DNA from: Pavlovales sp. CCMP2436
Taxonomy: Eukaryota > Haptophyta > Pavlovophyceae > Pavlovales
Assembly: GCA_026770615.1 (NCBI GenBank)
Contig: MU631520.1
Span: forward strand, 43,591 to 54,307
Length of the DNA stretch: 10,717 nt
Direction: 5' to 3'
Below are positions 1-7,367 of the stretch, piece by piece. A program made the translations under genes and the position numbers. The notes under the pieces were generated by a model. It was not told where the DNA came from. It searched no databases and saw only the letters and a list, made by a program, of their open reading frames with translations. Positions within the stretch are counted from its first letter, which is position 1. Every line of letters begins with the position of its first letter.

Positions 1-2
1 GC

Positions 3-98
3 AACCAGCAGATCATCTCCCTAAACGCCCTTGCCCGGGCACACTACCGGAGATCCATCGGCACGCGCAGTGGCGCCCAAGCCAGCGCAGCCGACTAA
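3..98 (+). CDS. possible C-terminal end of an upstream gene (partial)
   Basis: An open frame enters from the window edge and ends at TAA 96-98 after 31 codons. It reads NQQIISLNALARAHY, then RRSIGTRSG and a short Ala/Ser tail. The stretch is GC-richer than the AT-rich DNA after position 160, as expected if coding sequence ends here. I do not recognise a family. A second frame is open from 2 to about 184, so the choice of frame is uncertain. It could equally be noncoding flank. Confidence 0.2.
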   Translation, partial: NQQIISLNALARAHYRRSIGTRSGAQASAAD

Positions 99-154
99 GG
101 CACACAGCAGGCAATGGGCGACGCTGCGCTCAGACCAGCACAACATTAAGAACA

Positions 155-292
155 GTCAGACGCCAGCTTGAATCCCTATCATAAATATATATTTATATAG
201 CGGCTCAGCATGGTATAATAGGTGTTGTTCACTCACTGAAGTAAGTCGTAGTTTGAAAATAATTTAGATTACTGAAAGGGATTCAAGCTGGC
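155..292. mobile_element. MITE-like element with 20-bp terminal inverted repeats
   Basis: The arm at 162-181 (GCCAGCTTGAATCCCTATCA) is matched in reverse complement by 273-292 with one mismatch; the outer 16 bp are perfect. The 91-bp centre is AT-rich and includes a 14-bp palindrome of A and T at 182-195. Size, inverted ends and AT-rich core fit a non-autonomous DNA transposon. No transposase is present, and I see no clear target-site duplication at these boundaries. Related ends occur at 491-517 and 9051-9094, so it is a dispersed family and not a chance hairpin. Confidence 0.55.
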
Positions 293-344
293 CCCTGTAT
301 GTCTTCTATATTCATTATTAGCGGTTTAATAGGTGATGTTCTAT
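213..344 (+). repeat. short direct repeat in AT-rich flank
   Basis: TATAATAGGTGTTGTTC near 213 recurs as TTTAATAGGTGATGTTC near 325 with two differences. One copy lies inside the inverted-repeat element and the other just outside it, so the flank may hold nested or decayed repeat copies. No gene is implied. Confidence 0.35.
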
Positions 345-604
345 CATGCAGACTTGGTCGACGTCAGACATTAGTCCTGGCAGCAGGAGTTGTGGTAGAG
401 ATGAGGTTGGTGATGAACTCGCGTAGCAGATGCCACAGTGCAAGCTCCCCCCCCTCCCTCCCCGCTTTATATATGTTCAGAAGCTGAGGGTTCTGGCTAG
501 CGGTGTGACAAATCATCAACGAGCTGATCTTAGCGCTCCGACGCAGGCTCCGACGCGCTACGCCGTCTACTAGTGACTAGTACTAAACTCTAAAGAAAAA
601 TGGC
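299..604. other. intergenic flank without a recognisable gene
   Basis: This stretch has mixed AT-rich and GC-rich patches, a C-rich run near 446-465, a TATA-like TTTATATAT at 466-474, a direct repeat of GCTCCGACGC near 535-560 and a palindromic ACTAGT pair near 569-581. A 62-codon frame starts at 299, but its composition changes abruptly and no family is recognisable. The right end is the 3' side of the URB2-like gene. On that strand, AT-rich DNA follows its stop within 50-60 bp, and a consensus-like donor (GTAAGT) occurs about 10 bases after the stop, which might mark a 3'-UTR intron. Confidence 0.5.
491..517 (-). repeat. dispersed repeat, copy of the end found in IPMS intron 4
   Basis: Read on the minus strand, these 27 bases match 9051-9077 at 25 positions, sharing the core TTTGTCACACCGC. 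The partner lies 8.5 kb away inside an intron in opposite orientation. The following bases (AGCCAGAA then CCC) also resemble the ends of the inverted-repeat element at 155-292. It is probably the end of a mobile repeat of the same family. Confidence 0.6.
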
Positions 605-648
605 TCAGCAGTGCTCAACAGACAGGAGGCGCTCACTTACATAGTGCC

Positions 649-3600
649 TCAGACACGCCCGGCGAACTTGCCGTCGCGCGCGTAGCGCTCGTGCAGCTCG
701 CGGAAGCGCTCCTTGCCCGTGTCGTCGAGGCTGCCGAAGAGGTGGTTGAGCTGCGGCGCCTCGCACACGCCGAGCAGCGCGTGCACGCCCGAGAGGAGCA
801 GCGGCGCAGAGCCGGGCGCGAGCGCGCCGCGCGCGCTGGCGCACACGTAATCGCTGAGCGCGTACGCGCCGTGCCGGCGGAACGTGTCGGGCTCGCGGGC
901 CGCCACCTCGTAGAGCCGGCCGAGCTGTCGCGCGCACGCGCGCACGGCGAGCGGCGGCAGTGCGCTCGGCAGCAGCACCGGCTGCAGCAGCAGCCGCCAC
1001 AGCGCGAGCACGGCGGGCGCGCAGCGGCGCAGCGCGGCGGCGCGCACGCGCAGCAGCGCGTCGACGGCGCGGTAGGCGGCGGTGAGGAGCGCCAGCGTCT
1101 CGCCCGCCGGCAGCGCGCGCGCCGAGCCGAGCGCGCGCTCGAGCGCATGCGCGAGCGCCTGCGCGACGGCGGCGGCCTCCTCCGTAGGCAGCTGCAGCGC
1201 GCCGTTCGCCGCGAGCGCGCCGAGCGCGCCGAGCGCGCCGAGCAGCGCGCCCGCCGAGCGCACGCCCGCGCATGCGCCGGCGAGCGCAGCGAGCACCTCG
1301 CCCTTGAGCGGGCCGAGCGCGCCCAGCTGCGCGCCGCCCGACGCGGCGCAGGCGAGCCCGAGCGCGCGCAGGCACGCGCCGCGCGCACGCTCGTCGGCGG
1401 CGGCGCCGCCGGCGCCAGCCAGCAGCTCCACCGGCGCACCGCCCGCGGGCGCGGCGCAGCCGACGAGGAGCGCGCGTGCGCAGGCGCCGAGCCGCGCGCC
1501 GTCCGCGCCGCGCAGGAGCGCGCGCACGCACGCCCAGGCCAGCGCGGCGGCCACGGGCCAGTCGGCGGCGGGCGCGCCGTCGGCGGGCTCCTCCTCGCCG
1601 GCGTCGGCGCCTTCGGCGCGCACGGCGGCGAGCAAGGCGAGCGCGAGCAGCTGCGCGCATGCGCGCGGCGAGGGCGGCGGCCGCATGCGCGCGGCGCCCT
1701 CGCACGCGCCGAGCAGCAGCCGCAGCGCGTCGGCGCGCGCGAGCGCCGCCTCGACCGCGCCGCCCGCCGCCGGCTGGCCCGCCGCGGGGAGCGCGAGCTG
1801 CAGCTTCGCGCGGTCGAGTAGCCGCGGCAGCAGCCGCGCGAGCGCCTCGCCGCCCGCCGCCGCCGAGCCCTCGCCGTCGGCGGCCGCGAGGCGCAGCCAG
1901 CCGCGCGCCTCCGCGCGGCAGAGCGCCGCGCCCGCGCCGAGCGCCGCGGCGGGCACGGCGGCGGGGGTGGCGCGCGCGCACCAGGTCGAGAGCGCACGGC
2001 ACAGCGCCGCCGCGCAGTCGCGCATCGCCGCGCCAGCCGCCGTCTGGTCGGCGGCGCCGACGCCGGCGTCGGCGGCGTCGAGGGCACCGCGCAACAGCCC
2101 GGCGCACATGCCCAGCCCGGGCGCCGCCGAGGGGGAGTCGCCGGCCGCCGCCGCCTCGGCGCATGCGGCCTCGCCCAGCCGCGCCGCCTGCGCCGCCAGC
2201 ACCGCCGCGTCGCACCCCGCGTTCGGGGGCTGCGCGCGCCGAGCGTCGGGGGGCGCATCCCAGGGGGCGTCGGGTAGCTGCGCCGCGAGGAGGGCCTGGC
2301 CGAAGGCATACCCGAGCTCGGCGCGCACGCGGCCCTCCGAAGCAGACGCAGCGGGCGCCGAGGCGAGCGCGAAGAGCCATTGCGCCCCCTCGCCGCCCAC
2401 GCCGGCGCCGGCCGCAGCGTCGCCTACCGCGAGGTTGCCCCCGCCAGCCTTGACGGCAGCGGGCGCGGGCGCAGCGCAGGTGGCGGCGAACGCGGCGCAC
2501 AGCGCGCGCGGGTGCTTGCGCGAGAGCGCAGCCGCAGCGTCCGTCCACGCGTGCGCGGCCGCCTCCGCCTCCGCCGCCGCCGCGTCACCCCCGCCGCTGC
2601 CAAGTGCGCGCACGCTCAGCGCCGCGCAGCCCACGCCGGCCGTGGCGAGCAGCGCGGCCTCCGCCGCGCCCACGGCCTGCTTGGGCGTGGCGAGCAGCCG
2701 CGCAAGGCAGGCCAGCGCGGGCGCGCCGCCGAGCGCGCGCGCGAGCGCCGACAGCGCCGCCGCGTCGGCGGCGGTGGCGTCCGGCGCGTCGGTGGGGGCG
2801 ACGGCGAGCGCCGAGCGGCGCCCGCGCGCAAGGGGGGCTTGCTCCGCGGCGGGCGCCGCGGCGGGTGCGCACTGGGCGCAGAGCGCGGCGAGCAGCGCGC
2901 TTGACTCCGCACCGTCCGCGCCGGCATCGGCGGCTGCAGCGAGGCTGCGCGCGAAGCGCACCGCCGCCTCCGCCACCGGCGGCTGCTGGCCGGGCGCCTT
3001 GGGCGGCTGCGCGAGCTTGGCGGAGGCGGCGGGGGCGGGCGGCTGGAGGGCGTGGAGCAGCAGCGCACCGAGCTGCGCCACGAGCGCGCGCGTCACAGCC
3101 GCCTGTGCGCGCGGCCGCTCGGGCAGGGACGCGTCGGCCAGGCAGCGCAGCGCCACGGAGCGCGCGGAGACTCGGGCCGGGCGGGGCGCCAGCGTGCCTG
3201 CGGGTGGCGGGCCGGGCGGAGGGCCGGGCGGGTGCAGCCCGAGGGCGGGCGGCCCGGCCAGCGCGGCAGGTGCAGCCGCCACTGTCACGGCCGCAGCTGC
3301 CTCGGCCGGCGGCGGCGGCGGCGCGACGACGGCGCGCACGAGGGCGCGCGCAAAGGCGTGCAGCGCCTCTGCGCCCGCGAGGCCGTCCCAGACGGCTGAG
3401 CTGGCGCACGCCACGTCGAAGAGTGCCACGCACGCCTCCAGCGCACCCGCGCACGCCCCCCCGGACGCGCCCGCCGGCCCGGTGGCCGCGAGCTCGATGG
3501 CGCAGCCGCTCCAAGGCACGGCCGCAGCCAGCGCGGTGGCGGGCAGGCAGTTAACGGCAGCCGCGGCAGGTGCGAGCACGCGCGCGCACAGCTCCGCTGC

Positions 3601-6600
3601 CTCCGCGCCCTCCCTCGCACCCTCCGCCGTGCCCGTGGCCGTGCGCGCGCGCTTGGCGGCCCTGGCAGAGGGCGGCGCGTCGGCGGCGAGGCCGGGGGCA
3701 CCGCTGGGGACCCCGGGCGCGAGCCCCGGGCCGCGCGCGTAGGCGGCCTCGACCTGCAGCGCAGCGAGGCGGCGCGTGGCCAGCTGCACCATCGAGAGGG
3801 CCAGCGCGCCGGCGCAGGGCGGCCGCCTCCCGGACTCTGCGCTCGCGGACTTGGGCTGACCGGAAGTGGCTGCGAGCCCGGGCAGGGCAGCGGCTGCCCA
3901 GCCGAAGGCGGTGCAGAGGGCACCCGACTCGGGCCACATCGCGCGAGGCAGCGGCGCGGGGCGCGTGGCGGCGAGCAGCACGCGGAGCGAGGCGAGGCTG
4001 CCGCCCGCCGCCACCGGCGTGGCGGCGCCCTCGGCGTCCGATTGCTCGGCGTCCGCGCGGTAGCCGAGCGCGACGCAGCCGAGCAGCGCCGCGTGGGCCG
4101 CACGCCAGAGCTGTGCGTTCCCGGCCCACGCGGCGGCCAGGGCGTCCGCGCGCGCCAGCAGCGCCGCCATCGCCTGCGGGTCGGCGGGGGCGCCCTGCTC
4201 GCCCGCGGCGGCGGCCTCGGCTGCCGCGCGCATCGCCGCGCGCGCGAGCCGGTCGTGTGCGCGCGCGAGGCGCGGCAGCAGTCGGCCGGCAGCAGCGCCG
4301 ACCGCGTGGCAGTTCGTGCGGTCGAGCGCGGTTGCATCAGCCAGCGCGGTGGCCACCACCACCTGTCGCGCCACCGCGGCCGCCGCAAGCGCGACGCGCC
4401 CATGCGCCAGCGCGCCGCCGCCGCCGCCCGCCGTCTCCGAGGATGCCGCCGCCGCCGCGAGCGCGCACAGCCCGCCGCCCTCCGCCCTGCCCTCGCCGCC
4501 GACGGCCTTGGCGACATTGTCCCACATGGCAGCCACCTGCGCGCGCGGCGCGCGCGCAAGTTCGGGCGCCAGCGCGGCGCCGAGCCACGCCAGACCGCTC
4601 GGCCAGCAGCGGCTCGCGGCGGCCGCCGCCGCCGCCACCAGCGCACCCGACGCCGCATCCGCCACCGCCACCACTGCCGCGGCTGGGGGCGGCCCGGACC
4701 CCCCGGACCCCCCCCCGGCCGCCGGGCCGCCGGGCTCGGCCGCGCACTCGGCGCGCAGCAGCTCCTGCGCCAGCACGGGCAGCCGCCGCCGCGCGCCGAA
4801 GCTCCGGAGCAGCTCTACGCCGAGCGCGCGCGCGCCGCCCGCCGCCGCCGCCGCCGCCTCCGTCGGCCCGGCCTCCGCCCGCCCGGCCGCCGCGGCGTGG
4901 GCGCGCGCGTCGAGGAGCAGGCTGCACGCGCGCAGCACGGGCGGCGCCTCGACGGCGGGCGGGCAGAGCAGCGAGAGGGCGTGGGCGTGCGCGCAGAGCG
5001 CCGCCGCCACCAGCGCCGTCGCCGCGCGCGGCCGACCACCGCGCGCGTCGGCCGCGACGGCGCCGCGCCACCAGCCCACGGCGCGCGTCGCCACGTCCGC
5101 GTGCGCCTGCAGCCGGCGCAGCTGCGCCTTGCCCGCATCGGCGTGCGGCTCGTAGGCGGCCACGGGCACGTCCGTCCCGCCCACGAGCGCGAGCGCGGCA
5201 GTCGTCGGCAGCCGCTCGCCGCCTGCCGCGCCCGCCGCCGCGAGGGCGGCGCTCGGCACCGCGTAGTGCCGCGCCGCCTGCAGCGCGCGCGCCGCGGCGA
5301 GGAGGGCACTCGCGCAGACGGCGGCCGCGCGCGCCTCCGGGTCCGCAGCGGTGTCGGAGCCGGCGCGCGCCACCGCGCCCGGCCGGTCCGGCCTCGCGGC
5401 CTCGCCCCGTGGCGCCGTGGCGCCCGCCTCGGCCGCGCCCGCCTGTGCGCTCGCGTCCAGCGCGTCGAGCGCGCCCTCGAGCCTCACCTCGCACAGGCGC
5501 AGCACGAAGGCGAACATCGCAAAGGCCACGGAGCCGCCCGCCCCGCGCGTGGCCAAGGTCGCGACCGCCTCGCCGTCCACGCCCGCCCCCTTCCTCCGCT
5601 TCTTTCCGCCCGCCGCGCCCGCTGCGCCTGCCGCGCTCTCGCGCTGCGCCTTGTGCACGGCCAGCAGACCGCGCCTGCACGCCTCCACCTCCGTGAACCA
5701 GCCCACCAGGTAGCACAGCCCGCCGTGCACGCCCACCGCCTCGCCGCCGCACTCGCTGGGCCACGCGCCGGCCGCTGCCGCGCCAGCGTCCGCCCTGCCG
5801 CGCTGTCTGCTGCCGTGCGCCCCGCGCCCGCCCGCGCCACCGCTGCCGCCACCGCGGCCCCCGCAGCCCCCGTGGGCAGCCGCCGAGCCCACGCTGTCCA
5901 AGCCGTGGCTGTCCGCGCGCCCCAAGTCGTGGCTGTCCGCGAGCGCAGCAGCCGCGGCTAGCGCCTCGGGGAGCACGCGCTCGTAGCTGGCGGCGGGCAG
6001 CAGGCCCTTGCCGCCGGGGGAGGAGGCCGGCTTGGGCGCAGGGCCAATGGCTGCCGCCTCCTCCTTCGCCCCCGCCTCCGCCGCGCCGTCGGCCGCGCCG
6101 CCCTCGCCCCGCGGCAGCAGCAGCGCCGCGTACGCGTGCGCGTGCTCGGGGTGGCAGAGCGCCGCGCGCAGCACGTCGGCCGCGCGCACCGCGAGGGCGT
6201 GCAGACCTGCCCGCTCTGCGCCCTCTGCTTCGCGCCTCGCCCGCCGGCCCGCACCGACGCCGAGCAGCACCGCGTTCGCCCGCTCGAAGGGGGGCAGCAG
6301 CAGCCACGGTCCCTGCCCGTCGCAGTGCGCCGCCGCAAGCAGGGCGAGGCAGGGGCGCAGCAGCTTGGCGACGACCGCGGCGAAGGGCTGACGCCGAGTC
6401 GCCGACTGCGCGCAGTTGGCCTCGACGGCGGCCATTGCGGCCTCGGCGATGGCTGCCGTCGCTCCCTCCGCCGCATCCACCGCCTCCGCCACCGCATCCC
6501 CCGCCCCCGCCTCGCCCTCGCCATCGGAACGGATGCCATCGAGGCGCTGCGCGAGCTGGCGCACGCGTGCGCTCGCGTCGAGCGCCTTCTCGGCAAACGC

Positions 6601-7134
6601 GCAGAGCGACTCGAGCGGTGGGCGGAAGGAGAGCGAGCACCGCACCGCGCACAACAGCCGGACTGCCTTCGAGGTCGCGCGCAGTAGCGACGAGGCGAGG
6701 ACGGCGGAGGCGGCGGAGGGTGGGAGAGCTTGCTCCCCGTTGGTCACATCGGCCGGTGCGAGCGCGCCGACGGCCACGTCGAGCGCGCGCGCGGCCGCCG
6801 TGAGCAGCAGCCGCGCGGTGACGCCGATCGACGGGAGCAGCCGCTCGAGCGCGTCCGACTCGAGCAGCCGGCAGAGCAGATCCCACGTCGCGGGGCCTGC
6901 GTGCGCGCTCGACACGCCCGGCTGCGAGGGGGGGACGGCGGCTGCGCCCGCGCCGGTGGCCGGCTGCTGCTGCTGGCCGCCTCCCTGCTTGATGGAGCGC
7001 TGCAGCGTGGCGGCGAGCCAGTCGAAGACGGTGCGCTCGCAGTTGGGCAGTAGCCCTGCGTCGAGCATTGCGCCCGCGAGACTCAGCTTCGCCTCGAGCG
7101 AGAGCCCGGCGTCGGCGAGGGAGGGCTCCGTCAT
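649..7134 (-). CDS. URB2: Urb2/Npa2-family nucleolar pre-60S ribosome biogenesis protein
   Basis: This is one uninterrupted frame of 2161 codons from ATG 7132-7134 to TGA 649-651. The last 77 residues (about 2085-2161) carry the family's C-terminal pattern: FRRHGAYALSDYV, then a G-V-H-A-L-L helix, SLDDTGKERF, and RELHERYARDGKF just before the end. Urb2/Npa2 proteins act in the nucleolus in an early pre-60S complex with Urb1/Npa1, Dbp6, Nop8 and Rsa3 and are otherwise poorly conserved helical repeat proteins. That fits the long Ala/Leu-rich helical body seen here. A basic KKRRK at residues 511-515 could be a nuclear localisation signal. Gly/Ala/Pro-rich low-complexity segments near residues 420-460 and 1330-1400 lengthen it; yeast and human relatives are shorter, and the plant one is about 2000 residues. 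It has no introns, unlike its neighbour. The start has G at -3; the next in-frame ATG is distant. The family call rests on the C-terminus only. Confidence 0.78.
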   Translation of the reverse strand: MTEPSLADAGLSLEAKLSLAGAMLDAGLLPNCERTVFDWLAATLQRSIKQGGGQQQQPATGAGAAAVPPSQPGVSSAHAGPATWDLLCRLLESDALERLLPSIGVTARLLLTAAARALDVAVGALAPADVTNGEQALPPSAASAVLASSLLRATSKAVRLLCAVRCSLSFRPPLESLCAFAEKALDASARVRQLAQRLDGIRSDGEGEAGAGDAVAEAVDAAEGATAAIAEAAMAAVEANCAQSATRRQPFAAVVAKLLRPCLALLAAAHCDGQGPWLLLPPFERANAVLLGVGAGRRARREAEGAERAGLHALAVRAADVLRAALCHPEHAHAYAALLLPRGEGGAADGAAEAGAKEEAAAIGPAPKPASSPGGKGLLPAASYERVLPEALAAAAALADSHDLGRADSHGLDSVGSAAAHGGCGGRGGGSGGAGGRGAHGSRQRGRADAGAAAAGAWPSECGGEAVGVHGGLCYLVGWFTEVEACRRGLLAVHKAQRESAAGAAGAAGGKKRRKGAGVDGEAVATLATRGAGGSVAFAMFAFVLRLCEVRLEGALDALDASAQAGAAEAGATAPRGEAARPDRPGAVARAGSDTAADPEARAAAVCASALLAAARALQAARHYAVPSAALAAAGAAGGERLPTTAALALVGGTDVPVAAYEPHADAGKAQLRRLQAHADVATRAVGWWRGAVAADARGGRPRAATALVAAALCAHAHALSLLCPPAVEAPPVLRACSLLLDARAHAAAAGRAEAGPTEAAAAAAGGARALGVELLRSFGARRRLPVLAQELLRAECAAEPGGPAAGGGSGGSGPPPAAAVVAVADAASGALVAAAAAAASRCWPSGLAWLGAALAPELARAPRAQVAAMWDNVAKAVGGEGRAEGGGLCALAAAAASSETAGGGGGALAHGRVALAAAAVARQVVVATALADATALDRTNCHAVGAAAGRLLPRLARAHDRLARAAMRAAAEAAAAGEQGAPADPQAMAALLARADALAAAWAGNAQLWRAAHAALLGCVALGYRADAEQSDAEGAATPVAAGGSLASLRVLLAATRPAPLPRAMWPESGALCTAFGWAAAALPGLAATSGQPKSASAESGRRPPCAGALALSMVQLATRRLAALQVEAAYARGPGLAPGVPSGAPGLAADAPPSARAAKRARTATGTAEGAREGAEAAELCARVLAPAAAAVNCLPATALAAAVPWSGCAIELAATGPAGASGGACAGALEACVALFDVACASSAVWDGLAGAEALHAFARALVRAVVAPPPPPAEAAAAVTVAAAPAALAGPPALGLHPPGPPPGPPPAGTLAPRPARVSARSVALRCLADASLPERPRAQAAVTRALVAQLGALLLHALQPPAPAASAKLAQPPKAPGQQPPVAEAAVRFARSLAAAADAGADGAESSALLAALCAQCAPAAAPAAEQAPLARGRRSALAVAPTDAPDATAADAAALSALARALGGAPALACLARLLATPKQAVGAAEAALLATAGVGCAALSVRALGSGGGDAAAAEAEAAAHAWTDAAAALSRKHPRALCAAFAATCAAPAPAAVKAGGGNLAVGDAAAGAGVGGEGAQWLFALASAPAASASEGRVRAELGYAFGQALLAAQLPDAPWDAPPDARRAQPPNAGCDAAVLAAQAARLGEAACAEAAAAGDSPSAAPGLGMCAGLLRGALDAADAGVGAADQTAAGAAMRDCAAALCRALSTWCARATPAAVPAAALGAGAALCRAEARGWLRLAAADGEGSAAAGGEALARLLPRLLDRAKLQLALPAAGQPAAGGAVEAALARADALRLLLGACEGAARMRPPPSPRACAQLLALALLAAVRAEGADAGEEEPADGAPAADWPVAAALAWACVRALLRGADGARLGACARALLVGCAAPAGGAPVELLAGAGGAAADERARGACLRALGLACAASGGAQLGALGPLKGEVLAALAGACAGVRSAGALLGALGALGALAANGALQLPTEEAAAVAQALAHALERALGSARALPAGETLALLTAAYRAVDALLRVRAAALRRCAPAVLALWRLLLQPVLLPSALPPLAVRACARQLGRLYEVAAREPDTFRRHGAYALSDYVCASARGALAPGSAPLLLSGVHALLGVCEAPQLNHLFGSLDDTGKERFRELHERYARDGKFAGRV

Positions 7135-7367
7135 CTCCGAAGAACCCGCGCCCGAGACCCGTCTGCGCCCACGCGGCGTAGCTTTTAAATTTGAGCGGGT
7201 GTGCTATCGCCGATAAATCCGGGCGATGGAGGGGGGGGAGGGTGGACGCAGCGAGTAGGCGGTGCTCTGCCCGATGCGGTCTCTCCCTCGCCGCGGCTCG
7301 CCGCGGCATCACCTCGTCCCGACTCGTGGGGAATGTATGGATTTTTAATCACGAACGCGTGGTCAGG
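7135..7367. promoter_or_regulatory. bidirectional promoter interval between URB2-like and IPMS genes
   Basis: The two start codons are 233 bp apart, head to head, so both promoters and 5' leaders must fit here unless they overlap coding DNA. An AT-rich island, TTTTAAATTT (7182-7191), lies about 50 bp from the URB2-like start and could serve as a TATA-like element for that gene. On the IPMS side TATGGATTTTTAAT (7336-7349) stands out from GC-rich DNA. ATGs at 7333 and 7337 precede the IPMS start. The second opens a three-codon frame (7337-7348) and the first overlaps the IPMS start in another frame. The transcription start is not visible, so both may lie outside the mRNA. Confidence 0.5.

Noticed and set aside
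299..487. 62-codon plus-strand frame in the left flank
   Set aside because: There is no family resemblance, it lies in repeat-containing AT-rich DNA, and its length is expected by chance.
605..2548. 647-codon minus-strand frame overlapping the URB2-like C-terminus
   Set aside because: It is almost entirely Arg/Ala/Gly, a frame-shifted reading of the real gene, and shows no domain.
1082..3742. 886-codon plus-strand frame antisense to the URB2-like gene
   Set aside because: It is Ala/Ser/Arg-rich with no recognisable domain. Long stop-free antisense frames are expected in such GC-rich coding DNA, and the opposite strand has the conserved Urb2 C-terminus.
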